Of a DNA stretch of 64,000 nucleotides, positions 45,866 to 54,528 are shown piece after piece (positions within the stretch are counted from its first letter, which is position 1; each line of letters begins with the position of its first letter). This DNA comes from Streptomyces roseofulvus (GTDB taxonomy: Bacteria; Actinomycetota; Actinomycetes; Streptomycetales; Streptomycetaceae): contig NZ_BAAAWE010000001.1 in NCBI RefSeq assembly GCF_039534915.1, positions 7,564,001 through 7,628,000 on the forward strand. Direction: 5' to 3'. Below the pieces are notes generated by a model. It had not been told where the DNA came from. It searched no databases and was given only the letters and a program-made list of their open reading frames with translations. The position numbers and the translations under genes were made by a program.

Positions 45866-46034
45866 GGCCTGCCGCCTTTCCCCGGACAGGGCTGCCCGGC
45901 ACTTCCACGGTAGACAGGGAAGTGCCGGGACAGAAGGGGGCGTTGGGAGCCGGCCCGGCCCGCGGCGCGGGCGGCGGATTCCTCCTTGGAGCCGGCCGCC
46001 GCGTCCGGACGGCCGTTCCGGCACGCCCCGGCGC

Positions 46035-46643
46035 TCAGTCCTCGCGGACGGCCAGGGCGAGGTAGCGGGCGTCCTCGTCCACGTACGAGACGAGCCGCCA
46101 GCCGGCCTCGGCGAGCACCGGGCGCAGCCGCGGCTCGGCCCGCAGGTCGTCGGGGGTGATCTGCCGGCCGTGCCGGGCGGCGAGGGCGGCCCGCCCGATG
46201 GGATGGAAGAGCGCGAGACGGCCGCCGGGCCGGACCACCCGGGCGAGTTCCCGCAGACCGGCGGCCGGATCGGCCAGGTGGGAGACGAGGCCCGCGCCGA
46301 AGACCGCGTCGAGTGCGCCGTCCCGCAGCGGCAGCCGGCCGACGTCGGCCAGGAGCAGGGTCCCGGCACCCCCGGGGCCGCGCCGCCCGGCCCGTACCGC
46401 CTCGGCCAGCATCTCCGGGGTGAGGTCGGCGCCGATGACCGTGCCCGACGGCCCGACGGCGGTACGCAGCGGGGGCAGCGCCCGGCCGGTGCCGCAGCCC
46501 GCGTCGAGCACGGCGTCGCCGGGGCGCAGTCCGAGGTCGGCGACGGCGGCCGCGTAGGCGGGGCCGTCGTCGGGGAACCGGCTGTCCCAGTCGGCCGCGC
46601 GGGTGGCGAAGAACGCTCGTACGTCTGTGGGGTCATCGCTCAT
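46035..46643 (-). CDS. Class I SAM-dependent methyltransferase
   Basis: 202-residue methyltransferase with motif I VLDAGCGTGRALPPL, motif II acidic end IGADLTPEMLAEA, and the PxxDAVFGAGLVSHL post-motif. The acceptor is unknown; the methyltransferase-11 type commonly modifies small molecules. ATG 46643 lacks a strong ribosome site. Divergent from the MHYT gene; the space between contains two palindromes. Confidence 0.85.
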   Translation of the reverse strand: MSDDPTDVRAFFATRAADWDSRFPDDGPAYAAAVADLGLRPGDAVLDAGCGTGRALPPLRTAVGPSGTVIGADLTPEMLAEAVRAGRRGPGGAGTLLLADVGRLPLRDGALDAVFGAGLVSHLADPAAGLRELARVVRPGGRLALFHPIGRAALAARHGRQITPDDLRAEPRLRPVLAEAGWRLVSYVDEDARYLALAVRED

Positions 46644-46671
46644 GCGCCCATGATCGCCCACCCCTGGGTGT

Positions 46672-46698
46672 GAACGTTCTGTGTGCACGTTCGAACGT
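46672..46698. promoter_or_regulatory. Twin palindromes in divergent promoter region
   Basis: GAACGTTC (46672-46679) and ACGTTCGAACGT (46687-46698) are both perfect palindromes sharing the AACGTT/GTTCGAAC theme, 7 bp apart. They lie between the methyltransferase and MHYT genes and could control both. The GTTCGAAC core has some resemblance to LexA boxes but lacks the 4-bp centre. Confidence 0.45.
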
Positions 46699-46749
46699 CG
46701 TCCGATCGATCCGGTACTTCTCTCCGTCATATTCCAGCAGCTTTCGAAA

Positions 46750-46770
46750 TGCGCCCCCTGTGCGCCCCCT
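46750..46770. repeat. Short tandem direct repeat
   Basis: TGCGCCCCCT occurs twice at an 11-bp period (46750-46759 and 46761-46770) just before the -10-like region of the MHYT gene. Function unknown; could be an activator site. Confidence 0.4.
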
Positions 46771-46794
46771 CGTGCGCACTAGCGTCCCCCAGTC

Positions 46795-47631
46795 ATGGGA
46801 CACCTGGACCACGCCACCTTCGGCTGGCTGACACCTGTGCTGTCGTACGCGATGGCCTGCATCGGCGCCGCCCTGGGGCTGCGCTGCACCGTGCGCGCGC
46901 TCGACGCGACCGGCCGGTCGCGACGGAACTGGCTGCTCACCGCCGCCTCCGCGTTCGGCACCGGCATCTGGACGATGCACTTCGTGGCGATGCTCGGCTT
47001 CGGCGTCGCCGGCACCGACATCCGCTACAACGTGCCGCTCACCATCCTCAGCCTCCTCATCGCGATGGGCGTCGTGGGCGTCGGCGTCTTCGCCGTGGGT
47101 TACGGACGCGACCGCGTGCGATCGCTTCTGATCGGCGGCCTGACGACCGGGATCGGCGTCGCGAGCATGCACTACATGGGCATGGCCGCCCTCCGCCTCC
47201 ACGGCACCGTCCACTACGACCCGCTGCTCGTCGCCCTCTCGGTCGCCATCGCGGTCGTCGCCGCCACCGCGGCCCTCTGGGCGGCCCTCAACATCCACGC
47301 CCCGATCGCGGTCGCGCTCGCCTCCGTCGTCATGGGAGCGGCCGTCAGCAGCATGCACTACACGGGCATGTTCGCGGTCCGCGTCGACGTCGTCCCCTCC
47401 TCGGCGGACCTCCCCGGCGCCACCGTCATGCAGTTCATCTTCCCGCTGGCCGTCGGCCTCGGCTCGTACCTCTTCATCACCTCCGCCTTCGTGGCCCTCT
47501 CCCCGACGGCCGGGGAACGGGCCGCGTACGCCTCCGCCGAACGCCTCACCGAACCGGACGAGCGCGCGGTCGACGTGGCACCGCCCGGATTCCGCGCCGG
47601 CCGCGACCCCCTCCGTACGCCGGCCCCCTGA
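46795..47631 (+). CDS. MHYT-domain membrane sensor
   Basis: 278-residue protein with seven predicted membrane helices and three MHYT-type motifs: MHF (His62), MHYMGM (His126) and MHYTGM (His188). MHYT domains are proposed to bind a copper ion near the outer face and sense O2, CO or NO. No output domain is attached, so the signal must pass to a partner. ATG 46795 starts 128 bp upstream of conservon 3 in the same direction, suggesting that the conservon is the partner (inference). Confidence 0.9.
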   Translation: MGHLDHATFGWLTPVLSYAMACIGAALGLRCTVRALDATGRSRRNWLLTAASAFGTGIWTMHFVAMLGFGVAGTDIRYNVPLTILSLLIAMGVVGVGVFAVGYGRDRVRSLLIGGLTTGIGVASMHYMGMAALRLHGTVHYDPLLVALSVAIAVVAATAALWAALNIHAPIAVALASVVMGAAVSSMHYTGMFAVRVDVVPSSADLPGATVMQFIFPLAVGLGSYLFITSAFVALSPTAGERAAYASAERLTEPDERAVDVAPPGFRAGRDPLRTPAP

Positions 47632-47759
47632 CCATCCGGCCGTCCCCCCGACCACGGACCACCGGTCCGCCCCCTCGACCAGCCGACCGCCGCCTCCCGT
47701 CCCTTCCACCCCGTCTCCCGGATTCCCCACCCTCCCCCTCCAGCCGGAACGAGGAGCCC

Positions 47760-50726
47760 ATGCGAACTCCCCGCAAGAACCAGGACGCCGTGGCGCCCGC
47801 GCCGCCGGCGACCGCACGCGGGCGGCGCGCGCACGCCGGGCCGCCCGCCGACGAACCGGAACCGCGCCCCGCCGACGCCGGCCCCGACACCCCGACCGAC
47901 GCCGGCGCCCCGGCGGAGGGCCCCGGGAGCGACGCCGTCGCGCCACCCGCCGAGCACTCCCGGCGACGCGGCCTGCGGCCCCGTACCGTGCGCGCCAAGA
48001 TCGTGTCGCTCCTCATGGTCCCCGTCGTCTCGCTCCTCGCCCTCTGGGGCTTCGCCACCGTCACCACCGCCCAGGACATGGCCCGGATCCGCCAGCTGCA
48101 GCGCGTCGACGACGACATCCGCGGACCGGTGTCCGCCGCCGTCGCGGCCCTCCAGGACGAACGCCGCGCAGCCCTGCGGCAGATCGCCGCTCCGGGCGCC
48201 GCCCGCGCCGCCGACCTCGAGGACCGGATCCGCCGCACCGACGAGGCCGTCGCCCGGCTCCGGCTCGGCGACGGCCACACCGTCGGCGACTCCGGCGACC
48301 TGCCCCCCGACGTCGCCGACCGCGTCGGCGCCTTCGTCCGCGAGGCCCAGGGCCTCACCCGGACGCGCACCGCCGCCGCCGGCGGCCGCGGCGACTGGGA
48401 CCGGGTCTACGCGGAGTACACCACCGCGGTCTCGGCCGGATTCGCCGTCGGCGGAGCCCTCAGCGGCATCCAGGACACCGGCCAGGGCTCCCACGCGCGC
48501 GTGCTCCTCGAACTCGCCCGCGCCTCCGAGATGCTCGCCCGCGAGGACGCCCTCCTCGGCGCCGCCCACCTCACCGGCCGGCTGACCGCCGCCCGCCAGC
48601 GCGCCTTCACCGGCGCCGTCGAGACCCGCCGCACCCTCCTCGCCTCGGCCACCGCCGACCTGCCGCCGGCCGGCCGGGACGCCTGGAACCGGCTCGCCGC
48701 CGACACCGACCACACCCGGCTCACCGCCGCCGAGGACCGGGTCTCCGCCGCCGCCGACGGGCGGCCCGCCGCCCAGGCCGCGCCCTCCGCCGACTGGGAC
48801 CCCGCCCTCGCCGCCGTACGCACCGGGCTCGCCACCGTCGAGAGCGACGCGCGCGCCGCCGCGACCGACGCCACCGGCCCCTTCACCGGCGGCATCCTCA
48901 GCCCGGCCGGCGCCGCCGTCGTCCTCGGCCTCGCCGCCGTCGCCGCCTCCCTCGTCATCTCGGTCCGGATCGGCCGCGGGCTCGTCGTCGAACTCGTCAG
49001 CCTCCGCAACACCGCCCTCGGCATCGCCCGCCGCAAACTCCCCGCCGCCATGAGCCGGCTCCGCGCGGGAGAGGAGATCGACGTCCAGGCGGAGGCCCCG
49101 CCGGGACCCGCGCCCCAGGACGAGATCGGTCAGGTCGGCGAAGCGCTCACCACCGTCCACCGGGCCGCCCTCTCCGCCGCCGTCGAACGCGCCGAACTCG
49201 CCAGCGGCATCTCCGGCGTCTTCGTCAACCTCGCCCGCCGCAGCCAGGTCCTCGTCCACCGCCAGCTCAACCTCCTGGACAGCATGGAGCGGCGCGCCGA
49301 CGACCCCGGCGAACTCGGCGACCTCTTCCGCCTCGACCACCTCACCACCCGGATGCGCCGGCACGCCGAGAGCCTGATCATCCTCAGCGGCGCCGCCCCC
49401 GGCCGCGCCTGGCGCATGCCGGTGCCGCTGACCAACGTCGTCCGCGCCGCCGTCTCCGAGATCGAGGACTACGCGCGCGTGGAGGTGCGCAGGCTCCCCG
49501 AGACCGCCGTCGCGGGCGCCGCCGTCGCCGACCTCACCCACCTCCTCGCGGAACTGATCGAGAACGCCGCCCAGTTCTCCCCGCCCCACACCAAGGTCCG
49601 GGTCAGCGGCGAACCCGTCGGCAACGGCTACGCCCTGGAGATCGAGGACCGGGGACTCGGCATGGGCAAGGAGAGCCTCGCCGAGGCCAACGCCCGCATC
49701 GACCACTCCGAGGCCCTCGACCTCTTCGACAGCGACCGGCTCGGCCTCTTCGTCGTCAGCCGTCTCTCCTCCCGGCACGCCATCAAGGTCCATCTGCGGC
49801 CGTCCCCGTACGGCGGCACCACCGCCGTCGTCCTGCTGCCCACCGACCTCCTCCAGGGCGCCCTCCCGCCGGCCGGCGACACCGCCGACGCGGGGGCCGC
49901 CGCACCGGGCGAGGAGCGTGCCGCCCGCGAACAGGCCGAGGCCCACCGCGCGGAGGCCCGCCGCTTCGCGGGACCGCCGGACGACCCCCGTACCCCCGCC
50001 GCCGCCCCGAAGGCCCTCGCCGGCGCTCCTGCCGCCCCCGCCGCACCGGAGGCCGCGGGTGCCCCCCTCGCCCCGCCCCCGCCGGGCCGGCCGCAGCCCC
50101 TGCCGCGCCCGGCGGCCGTCCCCGCGCCGGCCCCGGACGCCGGGCCCGCCGCCGTACCGCCGTCCGCGCCGCCCTCCGTGCCGGCGGGCGTGACCGCCCT
50201 GAGGCCGCGCGGAGGCCCTGTCGTACCGGCGCGTTCGTCGCAGTCGCCGCCCTCGCCGTCGCCGTCCGAGCACGACCGGAGTGTGGACGCCGACACCGGC
50301 CTGCCCCGCCGCGTCCGGCAGGCGAGCCTCGTCCCGCAGCTGCGGGAGGTGCCCGCACCGGCCCCGGTCCCCGCGCCCGCCGCCCCCGGCACGCCGGAAC
50401 GGACACCCGAGCAGGTACGCGACCGGATGGCCGCCTACCGCGACGGCTGGCAGCGCGGCGGCGGGCCCGCGCCGGGCGCCCGGCGGCCGCTCGGCGGCGG
50501 CGCACCCTCCGCGGTCGGCGCACCGGCCGGGACCGACCCCGGCCGCGTCACGCGCCCCTACGCCGATCCCGCGCTCCACGCGGACTCCGCGTCCCACGGA
50601 GCCGCCCCCCACGGCGCCCCGCACGACCCGCGCGGCGACGCACGCGCGCGTACCGACCTCGGCCCGTACTTCGGTGCCCGCGCCAACCCGCCCCAGGACC
50701 CCCGATCCGAAGGAGACGACGCATGA
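47760..50726 (+). CDS. cvnA: Conservon sensor CvnA with large external domain (conservon 3)
   Basis: 988-residue sensor. After ~78 disordered residues come TM1 (about 79-104), an extracytoplasmic helical region of about 270 residues like nitrate/nitrite-sensing (NIT) domains, TM2 (about 378-402), a HAMP-like segment, and an HATPase domain with N box ELIENAAQFSPP (from 598), G1 EIEDRGLGMG and G2 DRLGLFVVSRLS. A Pro/Ala-rich tail of ~300 residues follows. ATG 47760 has GAGGAG 4 nt upstream. Unlike CvnA of conservons 1 and 2, this one can sense an external ligand directly. Confidence 0.93.
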   Translation: MRTPRKNQDAVAPAPPATARGRRAHAGPPADEPEPRPADAGPDTPTDAGAPAEGPGSDAVAPPAEHSRRRGLRPRTVRAKIVSLLMVPVVSLLALWGFATVTTAQDMARIRQLQRVDDDIRGPVSAAVAALQDERRAALRQIAAPGAARAADLEDRIRRTDEAVARLRLGDGHTVGDSGDLPPDVADRVGAFVREAQGLTRTRTAAAGGRGDWDRVYAEYTTAVSAGFAVGGALSGIQDTGQGSHARVLLELARASEMLAREDALLGAAHLTGRLTAARQRAFTGAVETRRTLLASATADLPPAGRDAWNRLAADTDHTRLTAAEDRVSAAADGRPAAQAAPSADWDPALAAVRTGLATVESDARAAATDATGPFTGGILSPAGAAVVLGLAAVAASLVISVRIGRGLVVELVSLRNTALGIARRKLPAAMSRLRAGEEIDVQAEAPPGPAPQDEIGQVGEALTTVHRAALSAAVERAELASGISGVFVNLARRSQVLVHRQLNLLDSMERRADDPGELGDLFRLDHLTTRMRRHAESLIILSGAAPGRAWRMPVPLTNVVRAAVSEIEDYARVEVRRLPETAVAGAAVADLTHLLAELIENAAQFSPPHTKVRVSGEPVGNGYALEIEDRGLGMGKESLAEANARIDHSEALDLFDSDRLGLFVVSRLSSRHAIKVHLRPSPYGGTTAVVLLPTDLLQGALPPAGDTADAGAAAPGEERAAREQAEAHRAEARRFAGPPDDPRTPAAAPKALAGAPAAPAAPEAAGAPLAPPPPGRPQPLPRPAAVPAPAPDAGPAAVPPSAPPSVPAGVTALRPRGGPVVPARSSQSPPSPSPSEHDRSVDADTGLPRRVRQASLVPQLREVPAPAPVPAPAAPGTPERTPEQVRDRMAAYRDGWQRGGGPAPGARRPLGGGAPSAVGAPAGTDPGRVTRPYADPALHADSASHGAAPHGAPHDPRGDARARTDLGPYFGARANPPQDPRSEGDDA

Positions 50727-51157
50727 TCGACCACGAGAGGGTCTCCCACCACCGCTCCGGCGAACTCGACTGGCTCCTCGACGATCTGGTGAACAGGGTG
50801 CGCGACGTCCGCCACACGGTGGTGCTCTCCAGCGACGGCCTCGCGGTCGGCGCCTCCAGCGGACTCAGCCGCGAGGACGCCGAACACCTCGCCGCCATCG
50901 CCTCCGGATTCCACAGCCTCGCCAAGGGCGCCGGACGCCAGTTCCACACCGGCGGCGTCCGGCAGACCATGGTCGAGATGGACGACGGCTTCCTCTTCGT
51001 CGCCGCCGCCGGCGACGGCTCCTGCCTGGCCGTCCTCAGCTCCGTCAGCGCCGACATCGGCCTCATCGCCTACGAGATGGCCCGGCTGGTCAAACGCGTC
51101 GGCGAACACCTGCACACCCCGCCGCGGCTCGCGGCCACCCCGCCGGCCGCCGGCTGA
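50723..51157 (+). CDS. cvnB: Conservon protein CvnB, roadblock/LC7 (conservon 3)
   Basis: 144-residue roadblock/LC7 protein (LDWLLDDLVNRVRDVRHTVV, IASGFHSLAKGAGRQF, MARLVKRVGEHL). ATG 50723 overlaps the cvnA stop (ATGA). Very similar to the orphan CvnB at 52816. Likely regulates the conservon GTPase. Confidence 0.93.
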   Translation: MIDHERVSHHRSGELDWLLDDLVNRVRDVRHTVVLSSDGLAVGASSGLSREDAEHLAAIASGFHSLAKGAGRQFHTGGVRQTMVEMDDGFLFVAAAGDGSCLAVLSSVSADIGLIAYEMARLVKRVGEHLHTPPRLAATPPAAG

Positions 51158-51169
51158 CCGGAGACCCCC

Positions 51170-51598
51170 ATGACCATGGACAGCACCGGCGACACCGCCG
51201 GCGGCGGACCGCCCGCACCGGGCAGCCACTGGTACGACGCCGACGCCGGGCCGCTCGTCCGGCCGTACGCGATGACCGGCGGCCGCACCAAACCCGGCCC
51301 GAGCAACGTGCGGTTCGACCTCATCGCCCTCGTCGTCGTCGACGACGACCCGCCGGGCCCGGCCGAGGAGGCCGTCCTCGGCCCCGAACACCGCGCCCTG
51401 CTCACCCTCTGCCGGGCCGAGACCCAGTCGGTGGCCGAACTCGCCGCCGACGCCGACCTCCCCGTGGGCGTCGTCCGGGTCCTTCTCGGCGACCTCCTCG
51501 AATCGGGCTTCGTACGCGTCAGCAGGCCCGTACCGCCCGCGCAGCTCCCCGACGAACGCATCCTGAGAGAAGTGATCGATGGCCTACGAGCGCTCTGA
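51170..51598 (+). CDS. cvnC: Conservon protein CvnC, DUF742 (conservon 3)
   Basis: 142-residue DUF742 protein (VRPYAMTGGRTKPGPSNVRF, RAETQSVAELAADADLPVGV, ILREVIDGLRAL), longer at the N-terminus than the other two. ATG 51170 with GGAG 6 nt upstream; overlaps cvnD by 20 bp. Confidence 0.92.
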   Translation: MTMDSTGDTAGGGPPAPGSHWYDADAGPLVRPYAMTGGRTKPGPSNVRFDLIALVVVDDDPPGPAEEAVLGPEHRALLTLCRAETQSVAELAADADLPVGVVRVLLGDLLESGFVRVSRPVPPAQLPDERILREVIDGLRAL

Positions 51599-52190
51599 CA
51601 GCACCGGCGCGGACGGCGGCGACACCGCTCTCGCCCTGAAGATCCTGGTCGCCGGCGGGTTCGGCGTCGGCAAGACCACGCTGGTCGGCGCGGTCAGCGA
51701 GATCCGCCCGCTGCGCACCGAGGAACGGCTCAGCCGGGCGGGCGAACTCGTCGACGACACCGGGGGAGTGGCCCAGAAGACCACCACGACGGTCGCCATG
51801 GACTTCGGCCGGATCACGATCCGCGCGGGACTCTCGCTGTACCTCTTCGGCACCCCGGGCCAGGACCGCTTCTGGTTCCTCTGGGACGAGCTCTCGCAGG
51901 GCGCCCTGGGCGCGGTGGTGCTCGCCGACACCCGGCGGCTGGAGGACTGCTTCCCGGCGGTCGACTACTTCGAGCACCGCAAGATCCCGTTCGTGGTGGC
52001 CGTCAACTGCTTCGAGGGCGCCCGTTCCTACGGGGCGCAGGACGTGTCCCGCGCCCTGGACCTGGACCGGGGGACGCCCGTGGTGCTGTGCGACGCGCGC
52101 GACCGGGACTCCGGCAAGGAGGTCCTCATCCGGGTCGTCGAGTACGCCGGGCGGATGCACACCGCCCGGCTCCTCGACACGGTCGGCTGA
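51579..52190 (+). CDS. cvnD: Conservon GTPase CvnD (conservon 3)
   Basis: 203-residue GTPase: P-loop GGFGVGKTT at 26-34, DFGRITIRAG, FGTPGQDRFWFLW and CDARDRDSG. Last gene of conservon 3, ended by the hairpin at 52192-52216. Predicted to switch with GTP at the membrane under control of CvnA/B. Confidence 0.93.
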   Translation: MAYERSDSTGADGGDTALALKILVAGGFGVGKTTLVGAVSEIRPLRTEERLSRAGELVDDTGGVAQKTTTTVAMDFGRITIRAGLSLYLFGTPGQDRFWFLWDELSQGALGAVVLADTRRLEDCFPAVDYFEHRKIPFVVAVNCFEGARSYGAQDVSRALDLDRGTPVVLCDARDRDSGKEVLIRVVEYAGRMHTARLLDTVG

Positions 52191-52191
52191 A

Positions 52192-52216
52192 CCGGCGGGC
52201 GACCGGCCCCCGCCGG
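52192..52216. terminator. Hairpin between convergent genes
   Basis: CCGGCGGG and CCCGCCGG form an 8-bp stem with a 9-nt loop directly after the cvnD stop and before the convergent PPOX stop; probably ends both transcripts. Confidence 0.65.
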
Positions 52217-52220
52217 GAGG

Positions 52221-52646
52221 TCAGTCGGACACCCCGCCCGCCGACGTCACCTTCTCGATCTTCACCCGGACGACGAGCTCGCCCGGCACGCCGTTGCGGG
52301 CGCCGAACTCCGCGGCGCGGTCCTCGCCCATGTAGCGGCCGCCGATCCGGGTGGCCCAGTGGACCAGCTCCTCGGGGTCCTCGCTGAGCTCGGCCACACC
52401 GCTGAGGGTGACGTACGAGAACGGCGGGGCGTCGTCGTCGACGCAGAGGGAGACGCGGCCGTCCCGGGCGAGGTTGCGGCCCTTCACGGTGTCCTTGCCC
52501 GTGTTGAACACGAAGGCGTCGCCGTCCAGTACGAACCACACCGGCACGACGTGCGGGCTGCCGTCCGCGCGCACGGTCGCGAGCTTGCCGGTACGGGTCC
52601 CCCGGGACACGAAGTCCCGCCACTGTTCCTCGCTCATTCTCGTCAT
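52221..52646 (-). CDS. PPOX-class F420-binding protein
   Basis: 141-residue split-barrel flavin/deazaflavin protein (GKLATVRADGSPHVVPVWFV, NTGKDTVKGRNLARDGRVSL, GELVVRVKIEKV). Such proteins use F420 or FMN to reduce small molecules such as biliverdin or quinones. ATG 52646 is the first of two nearby Mets. Converges on conservon 3 and diverges from the orphan CvnB gene. Confidence 0.88.
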   Translation of the reverse strand: MTRMSEEQWRDFVSRGTRTGKLATVRADGSPHVVPVWFVLDGDAFVFNTGKDTVKGRNLARDGRVSLCVDDDAPPFSYVTLSGVAELSEDPEELVHWATRIGGRYMGEDRAAEFGARNGVPGELVVRVKIEKVTSAGGVSD

Positions 52647-52815
52647 GCGCCCATCGTGCGGCACGCGGTGGCCTGACGGCGGCACACCCGGGCCGACCGG
52701 GGTGCTTGCCCTGTCCACGACAGTGCGTAAGGCTTGCCGCGACACGCGGTCCGTACCGGCGCACGCGGGCACGGGGCCCGGCCGGCGCGGCCGCAACGAC
52801 GAGGGGGAGGACCAC

Positions 52816-53220
52816 ATGGCGCTGGACAAGGGGCTCGACTGGCTCCTGGACGATCTGACCCGCAGGGTCGGACCGATACGGCACGCACTGGTGCTGTCGA
52901 ACGACGGACTGGTGACCGGCGCGAGCAGCGAACTCGCCCGGGAGGACGCGGAGCACCTGGCCGCCGTCTCCTCCGGCCTGCACAGCCTGGCGCGCGGCTC
53001 CGGCCGGCACTTCCGGGCGGGCCGGGCCCGGCAGACGATGGTCGAGTTCGACGAGGCGCTGCTCTTCGTCACGGCGGCGGGCGACGGCAGCTGCCTCTGC
53101 GTGCTGAGTGACGCGGAGGCGGACGTCGGCCAGGTCGCCTATGAGATGACGCTGCTGGTCAACCGGGTCGGTGAGCACCTCGGCGTCTCCGCGCGGCAAC
53201 CGGGCGGTCCGGCGGTCTGA
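52816..53220 (+). CDS. Orphan CvnB-type roadblock/LC7 protein
   Basis: 134-residue roadblock protein very close to CvnB of conservon 3 (LDWLLDDLTRRVGPIRHALV, VSSGLHSLARGSGRHF, ARQTMVEFDEALLFVTAAGD). No cvnA, C or D lies beside it. GGAGG 5 nt before ATG 52816. It may be a duplicate that regulates, or competes for, the same GTPase. Confidence 0.88.
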   Translation: MALDKGLDWLLDDLTRRVGPIRHALVLSNDGLVTGASSELAREDAEHLAAVSSGLHSLARGSGRHFRAGRARQTMVEFDEALLFVTAAGDGSCLCVLSDAEADVGQVAYEMTLLVNRVGEHLGVSARQPGGPAV

Positions 53221-53233
53221 CGGTCGCGGCGCG

Positions 53234-53261
53234 CGGTTGTCCACAGGCGGTTGTCCACAGG
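53234..53261. promoter_or_regulatory. Tandem DnaA boxes
   Basis: A perfect 14-bp tandem repeat (CGGTTGTCCACAGG twice) contains two copies of TTGTCCACA, the preferred Streptomyces DnaA box. It lies 96 bp before the gene at 53357. No other oriC feature is present. Confidence 0.75.
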
Positions 53262-53356
53262 GCGCCCACCCTTCGTCACTCTCCGTTACCTTCGTGGGTG
53301 TCGGGTTCACCGGAACCCGTCCCGGTCGGCCGACCGGCCGGAGGAGGAGCGGAGAG

Positions 53357-54478
53357 GTGGCGGACGCCATGACGGTGGACGTGACGACACGGACGGTATC
53401 GGCGGCCCGGGCCGCGGAGGAGCTGGAGCTGAAGCGCGAGGAGTTCCGGCTCGCCGTGCGGATGGGACTGATCAGGACGGGCCCGGCGCCGGATCCCGGT
53501 GGCATGCTCCGGGGCCGGGGGAGCGGCCGGGACCGGCCGCCCGAGCGGCGCCCGGTCGAGCGCGCCGAGATCGACCGGCTCAAGGCGGCGCCGGACTTCC
53601 CCGCCGGTCTGCGCGAGCGCGTCCGGACGGTCGGCGCGGCGGAGGCGGCGGGGCTCCTCGGCATCACCGCCGGCCGGTTCGGCCGCCTGGCCCGCACGGG
53701 CCATCTGAGCCCGGTGCGCTTCTACCTCAACCGCTACCGGACGGTGATCTGGCTGTACGTGGCGGCCGAGGTCACCGCCTTCGGCGAGGACCACCCCGCC
53801 CTGCTCTCCGGCCGGATGCCGGCGGCGGTGCGGGAGCGGGAGGCGGCGGGGGAGGACCTGCGGGCCAGGAACTGGCGCACCCGCCACCTGGCGCTGCTGC
53901 TGCGCGGCAGCGACGACCCGTGGGCCCGGGCGGCGGCGATCGCCTCGCTGCTCGACCCGGTCCAGATCGCGGAGGTGGTCGACGACCCCTACGAGCGCGC
54001 CCATCTGGACCGGCTGCGGCCGGCCCCGCCGCCGGGCTTCCCGGTCTCGGGCGCAGGCCGCGAGGTCGCCGACCGGCTGGTCCGCGCCGACGACCCCGAC
54101 GAGATCCTGTGGCACCGGATGAGCCTCGCTCTCGCCCTGGACGAGGCCCGTGCCGCCCGGCAGGCGCCCTACCCGGGAGAGCGTGCCCGGCCGGATGCGG
54201 AACCGGCACCGGCGGTGCGGGAGCTCGGGGCGCGGGAGTTCGTGGCGCGGGCGCCCGAGGTGCCGGAGGCTCCGGAGCGGCCGACCGTTCGCCCACCCGC
54301 TCGGCCACCCGCTCGTCCGTCCGACCGTCCGTGCGGCCGTCCGCGCGGCCGGGTGGCGCGGCCGCCGGGCCGGGCGCCGGGGACCCGGAGGCCGGGGCTT
54401 CTGGCGCGGATGCGGCGCTCCTTCCCCGGGCGGCGGGCGTCCGGTGCGGGGTGGGGTGTGCGGCGTGACTGGGCGTGA
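53357..54478 (+). CDS. Conserved hypothetical protein with two HTH-like segments
   Basis: 373-residue protein. Two excisionase-like helix-turn-helix segments can be traced: VSAARAAEELELKREEFRLA near the N-terminus and VGAAEAAGLLGITAGRFGRL about 75 residues later, each followed by a beta wing (SPVRFYLNRYRTVIWLYV). Middle region helical. The tail is Pro/Arg-rich (RPPARPPARPSDRP and further repeats). Likely a DNA-binding protein of an actinomycete-specific family. GTG 53357 has AGGAG 7 nt upstream; ATG 53369 is a weaker option. Its promoter region holds tandem DnaA boxes. Confidence 0.7.
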   Translation: MADAMTVDVTTRTVSAARAAEELELKREEFRLAVRMGLIRTGPAPDPGGMLRGRGSGRDRPPERRPVERAEIDRLKAAPDFPAGLRERVRTVGAAEAAGLLGITAGRFGRLARTGHLSPVRFYLNRYRTVIWLYVAAEVTAFGEDHPALLSGRMPAAVREREAAGEDLRARNWRTRHLALLLRGSDDPWARAAAIASLLDPVQIAEVVDDPYERAHLDRLRPAPPPGFPVSGAGREVADRLVRADDPDEILWHRMSLALALDEARAARQAPYPGERARPDAEPAPAVRELGAREFVARAPEVPEAPERPTVRPPARPPARPSDRPCGRPRGRVARPPGRAPGTRRPGLLARMRRSFPGRRASGAGWGVRRDWA

Positions 54479-54528
54479 CGACGCCGGTTGCGGGTGCGGC
54501 GGTGAGGGTGCCCGGTGACGATGGGGAC

